From Pirellulales bacterium (GTDB lineage Bacteria; Planctomycetota; Planctomycetia; Pirellulales; JAICIG01): a stretch of 64,000 bases of DNA. Position 1 is the first letter of the stretch. Every line of letters begins with the position of its first letter. Below are positions 1 to 9,449 of this stretch, piece by piece. Where the stretch lies: assembly GCA_035533075.1 (NCBI GenBank), contig DATLUO010000281.1, positions 44,674 through 108,673 of the forward strand, written 5' to 3'. The notes under the pieces are model-generated. The model was given only the letters and a program-made list of their open reading frames with translations. It did no database searches and had not been told where the DNA came from. The translations under genes and the position numbers were made by a program.

Positions 1-594
1 GGCTCGGTGACGGGCATGAACGCCGAGCACGTTTCGGTCGGCGAGATGGGCGGCGGGGGACGCGGGCATTGGGGCGGCACGCCGATGGCCTTCCTGGTGC
101 GCCGCGTGCTCGAAGAGGCCAAGACGCTCGACGAAGCGGTGGCCGTCTTTCGCGACAGCCAGCGGACGTGCGAGTATTACTATGTGGTGGCCGACGGCGA
201 CGACAATTCGGCGGTCGGCCTGGCGGCGAGTTGGAACACTTTCGAGGTGGTGCGGCCGGGCGAAGCCCATCCGCGGCTGCCGGAGCCGACGCCCGACACG
301 GTGCTCCTTTCGGCGGGCGACCGCTACAAGGAGCTTGCCCGGCGGGTGCGCGAGCAAGCGGGCAGGCTCGACGCCCCAAGCGCGCTACGCCTGATGGATT
401 GCCCGGTGGCCATGAAGTCGAACCTGCACAACGTGCTGTTCGAGCCGCGTTCGACGAAGCTCTGGGTGGCCAACGCATCGCCCGACGGCCAACCGGCGGC
501 CACGCAGCGGTACTATGCCTTTCAGCTCAGCGAGCTGCTCCAGCGAGAGCCGGATCCTGCCGCGCGCCGGATCGCGGAGAGAGATGAGCGATGA
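1..594 (+). CDS. C45-type acyltransferase/hydrolase, C-terminal part (gene starts before the window)
   Basis: The reading frame is open from base 1 and ends with TGA at 592-594, so the true start and the N-terminal nucleophile Cys lie upstream of the window. The visible part begins GSVTGMNAEHVSVGEMG, which resembles the 'G-x-x-G-M-N-x-x-G-L-S-V' segment of the C45 (acyl-CoA:6-aminopenicillanate acyltransferase-like) Ntn-hydrolase family. It continues with a helical stretch (LVRRVLEEAKTLDEAV) and a late LHNVLFEP segment, also usual in that family. Family members are autocatalytic amidases or acyltransferases; the substrate here is unknown. I see no signal peptide because the N-terminus is missing. 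Family assignment is by recalled motif pattern only. Confidence 0.62.
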   Translation, partial: GSVTGMNAEHVSVGEMGGGGRGHWGGTPMAFLVRRVLEEAKTLDEAVAVFRDSQRTCEYYYVVADGDDNSAVGLAASWNTFEVVRPGEAHPRLPEPTPDTVLLSAGDRYKELARRVREQAGRLDAPSALRLMDCPVAMKSNLHNVLFEPRSTKLWVANASPDGQPAATQRYYAFQLSELLQREPDPAARRIAERDER

Positions 595-716
595 GGGCAA
601 TCCGATTCAAGCGCCGCTGGTCGCCGTCGGCGAAAAGTTTGGGTGTCTTGCTTTCGCCTCGCCGGCCAGGCGTTCGAGCTGCCGCGTGCCGCTCGCCTGG
701 TACAGCAAAACCGTAC

Positions 717-2567
717 TCACGATGCCGGCTTCGTCACCACCTCCAGAATCTTCTGCTCGCGTGCCTCGAGCAGTCCGCCCTGCCAACTCAGGACCCATCG
801 GCAAAAGAACGCTACCGCTACGCATTCGGCCACCGCCAGCGGCAGGAAGAGCGGCGCTGCGTGCGTCCAGCCAAGCTGTTCGTAGAGGGTTTCGATTCCC
901 AGCGGTAAAAAGGTCGGCAACTGAGTCAGCGGAAAGAAGATCATGACCGCCATGAATTGCACCAGGACCGTTAACGCTTTGGGACTGGCGGGCTTCAGCG
1001 AGCCGGCGGCAAGGTAAATCGGCGTGAAAATCGAAAGCATGTTCATCAAGACGCAGAACAACAGATACATCGAGAGGAACTGCGGCGGCATCGCCGCCAG
1101 ATGATCCAACCGCAACGGGCAAACCGCCTCCAACGCCGCCACCATAAAAGCCGTCATCCCGGCCGCCAGCGGGAAAAAAGCCAGGTTCTTGCCCAGCAGG
1201 ATGTCGCGGCGAGAGGCCGCGCAGAGCACAAACACCCGAAAGCCCTCGCGATCGAAACCGAACTGGTTGGCCATAAGCTGCATCATGCCGAACAGCACCA
1301 CGATCATGGCCCCAATCGCCATCAGCGGCCGAAGCTCCGCCGGCAACGCATTCGGCTGCCTTAGCACCACGCCCCCCAGCACCACGCTCATGATGATGGG
1401 CGTCAACAACATCATTTTCGCTTCGGGCGACCGCAACAGCGAGCGAAAGCCGGCCAGCGCGATGGCCGACACCGGCTCTGACACGCCCGGCAAGCGCAGC
1501 TCCAAAAGCTGCGGGCCCGTCGTCCGTGCGACCGCCGGCGCGGGGGCGGGCGATGCGGCCACGGGCACCGGCTTGCCCTTCCGCGCGGTGAACTGGCCTT
1601 GGTAAAGCCGTAGCGTTGTGCGGTAAGACCGCCACAGGCTGCCGGCGCCGATCGCCGTCAAACCTATCAGCGCCAGCAGCGGCACCCACAGGTTCCCTTC
1701 GGCCGCCTGCATGACACCCAGCGGCAGCCAGCCAATCGGCAGCACCCAATTCGATAGCGCGACTGCCCGCTGCCATTGTTGGGCGGTGGCGGCCATCGCC
1801 TCTTGGTTTTCGCGCTGATGTTTCTCCATGATCTCCTGCTGACGGCGGAGATACTCCTGGGCCTCGCCTGGTTTCTTTTCGAATTCACGCTGCAACGATT
1901 CCAGTTCCCGGACATGTGCGAGGGAGCGGTCTGCCTGCTTCTGCCAGGGCGCAAACAGGTTCAGCACGTTGGGCAACTGGGCGATCAGCACGAACACGGC
2001 GGTGGCGCCCACAATCACGGTGCGGCGACGGCGCGGGTTGGTCATCAGCGAAGCCAGCCATCCCTGAAACTGATAGCTCAGCGCCGTGACCATCAACAGC
2101 AACGCCGCGGCCAACGGCCACGCCACCAGCAGCAACAGGCCCTGCGAAAAAACCAGGCCCAAGGCGAACCCGAAGAGGATGGGCACGAACAGGATTGTGG
2201 TCAGCGAGACCAGCGAACTGAGATAGTTGATGATAAACGCGCCCTCCAGCGAGACCGGCAAGTGCAAGAACTTAGAGAGCGCCAGCGACTCCGTGCGCTG
2301 CAACTCGGTGAGCAGTCCAATTGCCCAGACGAAAACGAAGCCCAGTGCCAGCACGTCCCAGGCGTAAAGCAGGTTGATCGGCGCAACCTCGGCAAACGCA
2401 TACCTGCCGAGCAGGCAGGAGCCGACGAACAAAGGCAGCGACGCGATGAGGGCGAACGCGACGAAGATGGCCGTGATCAAGAAGTTGATCCGGCCGCCGC
2501 GGCGCCAGCCATTGGCCAACAACCGCCAACGGAGCCAAACGAAGGCCCGCAGATGCTGCCAGTTCAC
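717..2567 (-). CDS. ABC-2 type transporter permease
   Basis: About 616 aa with many hydrophobic segments (roughly residues 28-50, 75-95, 110-170, 185-205, 265-300 and several from 370 to 600) and one charged, Q/E-rich loop near residues 205-255 that is predicted helical. I place the start at a GTG at 2567 that overlaps the stop of the upstream ATPase gene in a GTGA arrangement, with GGGGGCC upstream; a TTG at 2588 is the alternative. The gene follows directly on the ATP-binding subunit, so the two form an exporter of unknown cargo. Large permeases of this kind in Planctomycetes are usually described only as ABC-2 type or membrane-spanning permeases. Confidence 0.82.
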   Translation of the reverse strand: MNWQHLRAFVWLRWRLLANGWRRGGRINFLITAIFVAFALIASLPLFVGSCLLGRYAFAEVAPINLLYAWDVLALGFVFVWAIGLLTELQRTESLALSKFLHLPVSLEGAFIINYLSSLVSLTTILFVPILFGFALGLVFSQGLLLLVAWPLAAALLLMVTALSYQFQGWLASLMTNPRRRRTVIVGATAVFVLIAQLPNVLNLFAPWQKQADRSLAHVRELESLQREFEKKPGEAQEYLRRQQEIMEKHQRENQEAMAATAQQWQRAVALSNWVLPIGWLPLGVMQAAEGNLWVPLLALIGLTAIGAGSLWRSYRTTLRLYQGQFTARKGKPVPVAASPAPAPAVARTTGPQLLELRLPGVSEPVSAIALAGFRSLLRSPEAKMMLLTPIIMSVVLGGVVLRQPNALPAELRPLMAIGAMIVVLFGMMQLMANQFGFDREGFRVFVLCAASRRDILLGKNLAFFPLAAGMTAFMVAALEAVCPLRLDHLAAMPPQFLSMYLLFCVLMNMLSIFTPIYLAAGSLKPASPKALTVLVQFMAVMIFFPLTQLPTFLPLGIETLYEQLGWTHAAPLFLPLAVAECVAVAFFCRWVLSWQGGLLEAREQKILEVVTKPAS

Positions 2568-3340
2568 GAGACGGCCCCCTGCAGCCAATCGAGCTTATGC
2601 GCCGCCTCGGGGTGCGCTCCCGCCTGTTCCAGAAAGCGGTCTTCCAGCGAACCGCCGCGGCGGATTGCGTCCAGCGAGTTCTGCTCGACCAGCCGGCCCT
2701 TGACGATGATGCCCAGGTGCGTGCAGAGGCGCTCGACGATCTCCAGCACGTGCGAAGTGAGAAAGACCGTCGACCCGCGGGCCACAAAGCCGGCCAGCAG
2801 ATCGCGAATGACGCGCGACGTGACGGCATCGACGCCTTCGAACGGTTCGTCGAGAAAGAGCAGATCGGGATTGGGCAGCAGTGCGGCGGCCATCGCCAGC
2901 TTTTTCTTCATGCCGTGCGAGTATTCGAGCGTGAGCTTCTTGCGTTCGTCGGCGAGTCCCAACAACCCCAGCAGCTCGTCCGAGCGGCTGTGGATGGTAT
3001 CGCGCGGCATGAGGTGGATGCGGCCCACGAAGGTCAGATACTCGCGGGCGGTGAGGTTGTCGAACAGCGCCAGGTCTTCGGGGATGACACCCACGCGGCG
3101 CTTGGCCTCGAGCGACTGGCGGCGGTCGAGCATGTTGCGGTCGAGCACGCTGATCTGCCCGGCGGAGGGCGCGAGCAGTCCCGTGAGCATTTTGATGGTG
3201 GTCGACTTGCCGGCCCCGTTGGGTCCCAGGAAGCCGTAAAACGTGCCGCGTTCGACCGCCAGGTCGATTCGATCGACGGCGCAGAAGTCGTTGAAGAACC
3301 TGCTGAGCTGGTGTGTCTCAATTGCCAGGCAGTTGGACAT
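2564..3340 (-). CDS. ABC transporter ATP-binding protein
   Basis: 258 aa, a complete nucleotide-binding domain: Walker A GPNGAGKST (39-47), signature-like YSHGMKKKL (140-148) in place of the usual LSGGQ, and Walker B LLFLDEP (160-166) followed by FEGVD. The modified signature with SxGMKKK is typical of the multidrug/ABC-2 exporter ATPases (CcmA-like). An ATG start at 3340 has GGAG just upstream. It is translationally coupled to the permease gene by a 4-bp overlap. It powers export through that permease; the substrate cannot be inferred. Confidence 0.93.
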   Translation of the reverse strand: MSNCLAIETHQLSRFFNDFCAVDRIDLAVERGTFYGFLGPNGAGKSTTIKMLTGLLAPSAGQISVLDRNMLDRRQSLEAKRRVGVIPEDLALFDNLTAREYLTFVGRIHLMPRDTIHSRSDELLGLLGLADERKKLTLEYSHGMKKKLAMAAALLPNPDLLFLDEPFEGVDAVTSRVIRDLLAGFVARGSTVFLTSHVLEIVERLCTHLGIIVKGRLVEQNSLDAIRRGGSLEDRFLEQAGAHPEAAHKLDWLQGAVS

Positions 3341-3492
3341 GGGCGGCTCCGGCGTTCGCGTTGGGAAACCGACACTACGTTAACATAGCGCGGGGCCCGA
3401 CGCCACCGCGGCGCAAAGATCGGGCCGCTTGCCGGTCCGCACGGCGGATCATATTATTCTTGCTGCGGTTCGCCTGACACGATCCTCACCCT

Positions 3493-3709
3493 ATGAGCGT
3501 CCTACGAAAAGTATTCGGTCCCTCAATCGACGAACTCTTGCGGCGGCTTCCGAGGCACAATTCCTGTGGACGTGTTGCACATGGAAATTCCGGGCCTGAT
3601 CCTGGACATCGAGCGGCTGATTCCGCTTTACAACCTCTTCGGCGAAGTCCTGGACCAATTGTGCCACATTGGCACGGCGCACGAACATAATCCAAGAATC
3701 ACTTTGTGA
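3493..3709 (+). pseudogene. possible frame-broken small gene
   Basis: An ATG at 3493 opens a frame reading MSVLRKVFGPSIDELLRRL that then becomes low-quality, P/R/G-rich sequence. A different frame has a protein-like run from about 3554 (GTIPVDVLHMEIPGLILD, continuing to TGA at 3707-3709) but no ATG before 3581. Together this looks like one short gene interrupted by a frameshift near 3545-3560, but either half could be chance. No family recognised. The stretch 3341-3845 holds no other gene I can support; 3710-3845 shows nothing recognisable. Confidence 0.22.
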
Positions 3710-3845
3710 CGCGATTGGAAACTGCCGGCCCTAGCTCCAGACGCTCCCCTACTTCAGACGCTTTCGGTTAAGGAACATGCCGGCCGGTCGTCGCCCGAAA
3801 TGGCGAAGCTCGCCACCTTTTGATTATAGTGATCGAACAGCCGTG

Positions 3846-4121
3846 CTACGGTTCGCCCTCTTCCGGCATGTCTTGCCGCTTCGCTCGCGGCCCCGCGCGA
3901 TCGGCGAAGTCCACCGCCGCGAACGCCAAGGCGCACAGCACACATGTGGCGACGCCGGTGGCGAACAGCATGCCGACGCCGGCCAGGCGTTCGAGTTGCC
4001 GCGTGCTGAAGAGCGGCGTCTCGACCAGAAACACGACCACGGCCGCAATGGCCGCCAGCGCGCATATCGCCGCACCCAATATGAAAATGCCGAACAGGCC
4101 GCTTTTCATGAAATCGTGCAT
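3846..4121 (-). CDS. small two-helix membrane protein
   Basis: 91 aa. Two hydrophobic segments are visible (about residues 9-32 and 46-70), the first ending in a charged ETPLFSTRQLERLAG linker, followed by a polar, acidic C-terminus ending DMPEEGEP. It starts 12 bp after the stop of the VWA/HEAT gene on the same strand, so the two are very likely cotranscribed and this may be a membrane partner of that protein. No family recognised. Confidence 0.6.
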   Translation of the reverse strand: MHDFMKSGLFGIFILGAAICALAAIAAVVVFLVETPLFSTRQLERLAGVGMLFATGVATCVLCALAFAAVDFADRAGPRAKRQDMPEEGEP

Positions 4122-4133
4122 GCTTTGTCTCGC

Positions 4134-5528
4134 TCACTGATCGACGCGACGATACTCGCCGTAGTTGAGCAAGGCAAGGCCACTGAGGAACTGGTCGAAG
4201 GGGTTGAGCGGTCCGGGCGGCCCCACGCCGATGCCGATCGAGTTGATCGTCAGCCGCCGCGTCTGGTTCAGTGCGGTGAGCACGGCGACGATCTGCGCGG
4301 GGTTGTCGATCTTGCCGCCGGCCGGCTGACCGTCTGTAAGAAAATAGATCGACTCGGTGTCGAAGGCAAAAGCGGCTTCCAGCGCGTTATAGGAGGCCGT
4401 CTGCGGACCAAGGCCGCGCGACAGCACCCAGGCGATCGCGGCGGCCTTGTTTTCGGGCGTCGAAGGCATCAGTTGGGCCGACCAGGGAAGCACCACGATG
4501 TCGAAGGAGAGCACGTTGAAATGCGTTCCTTCGGGCAGGCTGAGGATGGCGCTCGAAAGCTCGCGCTTGGCGGCCTCGATCCGCCCGCCCGCCATGCTGG
4601 CCGAGGTGTCGATCACAAACAGCAGCCGCGCCGCGTAGATCGGCAGCCCGTAATAGGTCGATTTCGACGGCATAGCCTGGGCCATGCTGTAAGTTTGCCC
4701 GGCGTCCTTGGGCGTCCCGCGTTGCTGGGCCTGCCACCACGTCATCCAGGCGCGGGGATCGACTCCGAACTTCCGGCCGCTGACGGAGGTCAGGTGCCGC
4801 ACGATGTCGACGCGCACCTCGCCGGTGGCGGTCGCCAGGAGGTTGACGAGGGCTTCGGTCGACTTGAGCACCGTAATGCGGGTCAGCGATTGCACCACCG
4901 CGCGGCGGACGGCGAACAGGTTGTTGTACGCACGCCGCTTGGCAATCTTCACCAGCGTGGCCACGCTGGTTTCGTCGTTCAGCAGGCCGAGCTGGTCGAT
5001 CAACGTGAGCGCGATGGCCGCACCGGCATGGGCGCGCTCGATGGTCTGGTCGAACAACTCCAGGGCGCGACGCTCGACGTCGGCGTCGCTCGACGCCATC
5101 ACGGCCGCCAACGCGCCGCAAAGCGTTTCGCGCGGCTCCGAGCGTTTGACTTCTTTGGCCACGGTGTCGAGCAGATAATCGGCGACGGGACCGGGGCCGT
5201 TCAGTTCCAACAGGGTCTTATACGTTGTTTCCCGCACGTCGTCATAGGCGCTGGTGAGGCCGTGCTGGACGAGGAACCGGGCGGTTTCGGCGGCCGGAAA
5301 GGCCGCCAACTCACGGACGGCCGCCACGCGGATGTTCGGCTTGCGGCTTTTCATTTTTTGCAGCACGGCGCGCTGCATTTCGCGTGAAGGCCCGGCGGGG
5401 GCCGCTTGTTTGTCGCCGTCCGAAGTGGGCGTGGTTTGGCTGGCCGAAGGTGGATTCGCGGCCGGTTCTGCCAGTGCCGTGCTTGCCGTAACGGCTGCGA
5501 AGAAGCCGGCGATGTGCAGCAATCTCAT
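4134..5528 (-). CDS. secreted HEAT-repeat + von Willebrand A domain protein
   Basis: 464 aa. The N-terminus has a signal peptide (MRLLHIAGFFAAVTASTALA), then a T/P/S-rich linker, alpha-helical HEAT-like repeats at about 50-250 (for example VRVDIVRHLTSVSG), and a vWA domain from about 300. The metal-ion-dependent adhesion site DxSxS is present as DTSAS (307-311), and the later TDG of the MIDAS appears in YFLTDGQPAGG near residue 400. ATG at 5528 is preceded by GAGAGG. Such proteins are common in Planctomycetes and are presumed to be periplasmic or surface protein-interaction factors. It heads a two-gene unit with the small membrane protein downstream. Confidence 0.85.
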   Translation of the reverse strand: MRLLHIAGFFAAVTASTALAEPAANPPSASQTTPTSDGDKQAAPAGPSREMQRAVLQKMKSRKPNIRVAAVRELAAFPAAETARFLVQHGLTSAYDDVRETTYKTLLELNGPGPVADYLLDTVAKEVKRSEPRETLCGALAAVMASSDADVERRALELFDQTIERAHAGAAIALTLIDQLGLLNDETSVATLVKIAKRRAYNNLFAVRRAVVQSLTRITVLKSTEALVNLLATATGEVRVDIVRHLTSVSGRKFGVDPRAWMTWWQAQQRGTPKDAGQTYSMAQAMPSKSTYYGLPIYAARLLFVIDTSASMAGGRIEAAKRELSSAILSLPEGTHFNVLSFDIVVLPWSAQLMPSTPENKAAAIAWVLSRGLGPQTASYNALEAAFAFDTESIYFLTDGQPAGGKIDNPAQIVAVLTALNQTRRLTINSIGIGVGPPGPLNPFDQFLSGLALLNYGEYRRVDQ

Positions 5529-5651
5529 GGGGGCCTCTCAAGCTGGATGACACCGGTCGATTATAGTCGAAGCTGCCCGCGGGATCTTGCATCTGGTCCT
5601 GGAAAACGCTTCAATGACGGCGCTCGCCCAACAACATTAAGGAACCCCGCC

Positions 5652-8600
5652 ATGAAATGCTGCCGGTTTGCATCGTGGATCTTGGCGTTGTCGGCCGCCG
5701 CGGCCGTGCTGGTCTTTCTGGCCGCGCCCCCAAGGCCGGGATCGGGTCACGAAGAAGACGAAAAAGAAACCGAGCCGGGTCCGGCGATCGAGTTGCCCGA
5801 ACGGCCTATCGAGCTGATCATCGAGCTCGGCCGCAAGGACGAAGAGCAGGTTTTTTGGGAAGGTGAGTTGAAGCTTTCGGAAGGAAAGATTCTCAACGTC
5901 GAGTTGATGCAGGCCGCCGCCAATTCCACGCTCGACGGGGCGAAGTTCAAGGTCCGCGCGGCCCGGCGGCCCGGAGCCAAACCGGCCCAGCCGGGCAGGC
6001 AGAACCGCGGCGCGCAACGTCGTGCCCGGCAACAAAACCGCGCGGCCCGGCAGCAAGCCCGGCAGGCCAAGCCGCCGGCCGAGACTCCGGCCAAGGGCGA
6101 TCAGCCGAAGCAGACCGCCGCGAAACCCGCCGCGCAGTTTCACCTGGTGCCCGTGCGAATGCGGGTGACGCTCGACGCGCCGCTCTCCGCCCGGCTGGAA
6201 ATGGCCACCGATCGCGGCTCGTTCGATTTTTCGCTGGAAGAAGCGACGTCGGGCGAGGAGCAGGAATATCTCGACGGTCAGGCCTCGGTGAGCGGCGAAT
6301 TGGCGGCCATCCGCCTGACGGGCGCGAAGACCGAAGACGATTTCCCCGTCATGGCCAAGGCGCCCGACGGCACGGTCTGGCTGGCGTATGTCGAGTATAC
6401 GCCGGGTCCGCCGGTGGTCTTCGAGCGCGTGGCGGCGGGCAATTTCGATCTGCTCGAACCGCACGGCCACGGCGACCACATCCGGCTGATGCAGTATGAC
6501 GGCCGCTCGTGGCACGCGCCGCTCGACGTGACCGAGGGCCAGCTCGACGTCTGGCGGCCAAGCATCGCCATCGACAAGCAGGGTATGGTGCGGCTGGCCT
6601 GGGCACAACCGGTCGACGGCGACTGGGAGATTTTCTCGCGCCGCTTCACTCCTCCGCGGCCCGGCATGCCCCGCGGCCGCTGGTCGGCCATCGAGCGCGT
6701 CACCAAGGTTGCGGGCACCGACTACAGTGTGCAGCTTGTCTGCGATGCGGGTGGGCAAGTCTGGGCCGCTTGGCAGGCCTGGCGCGACGGCAACTACGAT
6801 ATCCTGCTCGCCAAGGCCGGCGCCGAAGGCGGATGGAGCAAGCCCAAGACGATCTCGGACAGCAAGGCAGACGATTGGTCGCCCGCCGCCGCCGCCGATT
6901 CGCAAGGCCGCGTGTATGTGGCCTGGGACACCTACGACCGCGACAACTACGACGTGAAATTGTACGTCGAAGGCGACAAGCCGCGGACGATGACGGTGGC
7001 CGATTCCGCGCGTTTCGAGGCCCGGCCGGCGCTGGTCTGCGACGCCGCCGACCGGCTCTGGGTGGCCTATGAAGAAGGCGACGAGCAGTGGGGCAAGGAT
7101 TACGCTTCGGCCGACGGCTTTCGCAAAGTCGGCTTCGAGCGGAACCCAGGCTTCGCGTTGTACGTCAACCGCACGTTGCGGGTGAAGTGCGTGAGCGACG
7201 GCCAGTGGAAGCAGCCCAGCGCGTCGCTGGAAGAGGCTTTTGGCGACGTGCTGACGCGCGGCAAGAGCGTGCCGCGGCTGGCGACCGACGCCGCCGGCGG
7301 GCTGTGGCTCGCGTTGCGGCACCATCCGCTCAACGATGGAGCCGGTGAGGTCTGGCACAGCTACGCACTGCGCTACGACGGCAAAGAGTGGAGCGAACCG
7401 GTCCATCTCAACAATTCGTCGAACTTAATGGATAATCGCCCGGCGCTGGTGCCGCTGGAGCAAGGGCTGCTGGCCGTCTACTCCAGCGACCGGCGCTATA
7501 ACACACAGAACCGTGGCGAGGACGACCTGTACCTCACGCTGCTTGACGTGGACGGCCCAGCGGGCGAGCCGCAGCTTGTCGACGCCGAGGAGTCGCCCAA
7601 GGCCGAGGTCGAACCGGTGCATCCCCATGAGAACGAGGACGTCGCTCGTCTCCGCGAGTTCCGCCTGACGGTGGGCGACAAGAAGCTGCGGCCGCTGCGC
7701 GGCGAGTTTCATCGGCACACCGAGTTCACGGCCCACCGCGACCAGGACGGCCTGCTGGAAGACGCCTGGCGTTACGCGCTCGACGCCGGCCGGCTCGACT
7801 GGATGGGCGACGGCGACCACGACAACGGCAACGGCCACGAATATATGTGGTGGCTGATCCAGAAGACGACGGACGTGCATACCCATCCGCCGCACTTCGT
7901 GGCGGCCATGACCTACGAACGGAGCGTGGTGTATCCCAACGGCCACCGCAACGTGATGATGCCGCGGCGCGGCATCCGGCCGTTGCCGCGCGGCAAGCTG
8001 CCGGGCACGGCCGAAGAGGGCACTCCCGACACGAAGATGCTCTACGCTTATCTCAAGCACTTCGGTGCTATCTGTTCGTCGCACACCAGCGGCACGTCGA
8101 TGGGCACCGACTGGCGCGACAACGACCCGGAAGTGGAGCCGGTGGTCGAGATTTACCAGGGACACCGCCACAACTACGAACACTTCGGGGCGCCGCGTTC
8201 GGCGACGGCCCAAACGCAGATCGGCGGCTATGAACCGGCCGGCTTCATCTGGAACGCTTTGGAGCGCGGCTATCGCCTCGGTTTCCAAAGCTCCAGCGAT
8301 CACGTGAGCACGCACATGAGCTACGGCGTCGTGTTGGCCGAAGAGGCCTCGCGGCAGGGAATCATCGACGCCTTCAAAAAGCGGCACAGCTACGCCGCCA
8401 CCGACAACATCATTCTCATCGTCCGCAGCGGCGACCAACTGATGGGCGACGAATTCGAGACTTCCGAGCGGCCGACGCTGGCGATCGAGGCCCACGGCAC
8501 GGCGCCCATCGCCCGGCTGCACATCATTCGCGACAACAAGTATCTCGACACGCTGGAGCCGGGCCAGCGCGACGTCGAGCGCACCTTCACCGATATGGAC

Positions 8601-8699
8601 GCTCAGCCGGGCAAGACGAGCTATTACTATGTCCGCGTCGAGCAAGACGACGGCAACCTCGCCTGGGCCTCGCCGATGTGGATCACGTACAAGCCGTGA
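5652..8699 (+). CDS. large secreted DUF3604 (PHP-like) protein
   Basis: 1015 aa from ATG 5652; the frame is open further upstream but that part runs antisense through the preceding gene. A signal peptide is followed by a basic Q/R/A-rich linker (about 100-150, repeated GRQNRGAQRR-like). Residues about 230-630 contain repeated propeller-like blades (GxVWLAYVE, GQVWAAWQAWRDGNYDI, GRVYVAWDTYDRDNYD). The C-terminal third carries GEFHRHTEFT (about 685) and DWMGDGDHDNGNGHEY, the metal-binding pattern of the DUF3604/PHP metallophosphoesterase-like family, with later SSHTSGTSMGTDWRDNDPEVEPV. Catalytic activity is not established for the family. It is transcribed alone. Confidence 0.85.
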   Translation: MKCCRFASWILALSAAAAVLVFLAAPPRPGSGHEEDEKETEPGPAIELPERPIELIIELGRKDEEQVFWEGELKLSEGKILNVELMQAAANSTLDGAKFKVRAARRPGAKPAQPGRQNRGAQRRARQQNRAARQQARQAKPPAETPAKGDQPKQTAAKPAAQFHLVPVRMRVTLDAPLSARLEMATDRGSFDFSLEEATSGEEQEYLDGQASVSGELAAIRLTGAKTEDDFPVMAKAPDGTVWLAYVEYTPGPPVVFERVAAGNFDLLEPHGHGDHIRLMQYDGRSWHAPLDVTEGQLDVWRPSIAIDKQGMVRLAWAQPVDGDWEIFSRRFTPPRPGMPRGRWSAIERVTKVAGTDYSVQLVCDAGGQVWAAWQAWRDGNYDILLAKAGAEGGWSKPKTISDSKADDWSPAAAADSQGRVYVAWDTYDRDNYDVKLYVEGDKPRTMTVADSARFEARPALVCDAADRLWVAYEEGDEQWGKDYASADGFRKVGFERNPGFALYVNRTLRVKCVSDGQWKQPSASLEEAFGDVLTRGKSVPRLATDAAGGLWLALRHHPLNDGAGEVWHSYALRYDGKEWSEPVHLNNSSNLMDNRPALVPLEQGLLAVYSSDRRYNTQNRGEDDLYLTLLDVDGPAGEPQLVDAEESPKAEVEPVHPHENEDVARLREFRLTVGDKKLRPLRGEFHRHTEFTAHRDQDGLLEDAWRYALDAGRLDWMGDGDHDNGNGHEYMWWLIQKTTDVHTHPPHFVAAMTYERSVVYPNGHRNVMMPRRGIRPLPRGKLPGTAEEGTPDTKMLYAYLKHFGAICSSHTSGTSMGTDWRDNDPEVEPVVEIYQGHRHNYEHFGAPRSATAQTQIGGYEPAGFIWNALERGYRLGFQSSSDHVSTHMSYGVVLAEEASRQGIIDAFKKRHSYAATDNIILIVRSGDQLMGDEFETSERPTLAIEAHGTAPIARLHIIRDNKYLDTLEPGQRDVERTFTDMDAQPGKTSYYYVRVEQDDGNLAWASPMWITYKP

Positions 8700-8714
8700 G
8701 GTTCCCAGGTCTCG

Positions 8715-9437
8715 TCATGGATCAATACCCAGTGGATCGTCGGCGATCGGCACGGCCTGGTTCAACGCCGCACGGGCCAGGCGGGCGATGAATACCGTGG
8801 CGGCGAAAGTGGCCAGCAGGCCGAACGCGAGAAAAACGCTTTGGACCATGCTACCCTGATAACGGCCGCCGGCCAATTCGGCCAGGCTCTCCAGCGTCGA
8901 GCCGAGCCAGACGTAAAGCACCGTGCCCGGCAGCATGCCGATCCACGACGCCAGCAGAAAATCGCGGAAGCGGATGCCCGTCACGGCGAACACGTAGTTG
9001 GTGAGCGCGTAGGGAAAAACCGGCGACAGGCGGAGCAGGATCACGATCTTGAAGCCGTGGCGGCCGATCGCTTCGTCGAGCGCCCGAAAGCGGCGATTGG
9101 CGGAGACCCGTTTTTCCATCCAGCCGCGGGCCACCGTGCGGCCGATCCAGAACGCCGCCGCCGCTCCCGCCACACTGGCCAGCGAGACGACGGGCACCCC
9201 GAGCGGTACGCCGAACAGAAATCCCGCCCCCACCGTGAGGACCGCCCCCGGCACGAAAAGCACGGTCGCGACAACGTACACCGCGACGAGCGCGAGCGGG
9301 CCCCAGACGCCCATCGCCCGCACGGCTTGCAGAATCGCTTCCAACGCTTCACGAACAGGAAGCACGACCAACGCCGTCGCCACGGCCGCGGCCAGCACCA
9401 GGAACACGAGAATGCGCGCAGTCGGGCCGGGCTTCAT
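8715..9437 (-). CDS. TVP38/TMEM64 (VTT domain) membrane protein
   Basis: 240 aa with a hydrophobic N-terminus and at least five membrane segments. It has the VTT/DedA-like hallmark FVPGAVLTVGAGFLFGVPLG (about 65-84) and the second half-motif LLRLSPVFPYALTNYVFAVTG (about 136-156), both typical of TVP38 proteins. VTT-domain proteins are linked to phospholipid scrambling and membrane homeostasis. The start is 12 bp downstream of the ferredoxin stop, so it is the last gene of a three-gene unit with the beta-flower protein and ferredoxin. Confidence 0.9.
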   Translation of the reverse strand: MKPGPTARILVFLVLAAAVATALVVLPVREALEAILQAVRAMGVWGPLALVAVYVVATVLFVPGAVLTVGAGFLFGVPLGVPVVSLASVAGAAAAFWIGRTVARGWMEKRVSANRRFRALDEAIGRHGFKIVILLRLSPVFPYALTNYVFAVTGIRFRDFLLASWIGMLPGTVLYVWLGSTLESLAELAGGRYQGSMVQSVFLAFGLLATFAATVFIARLARAALNQAVPIADDPLGIDP

Positions 9438-9449
9438 GTCGAGCGTTCG

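Noticed and set aside
3777..5387. Long frame antisense to the VWA/HEAT gene
   Set aside because: No signal peptide or domain; R/G/H-rich; the opposite frame has MIDAS and HEAT features.
5637..7406. Long frame antisense to the DUF3604 gene
   Set aside because: Shadow by composition; the plus frame has propeller blades and the PHP-like site.
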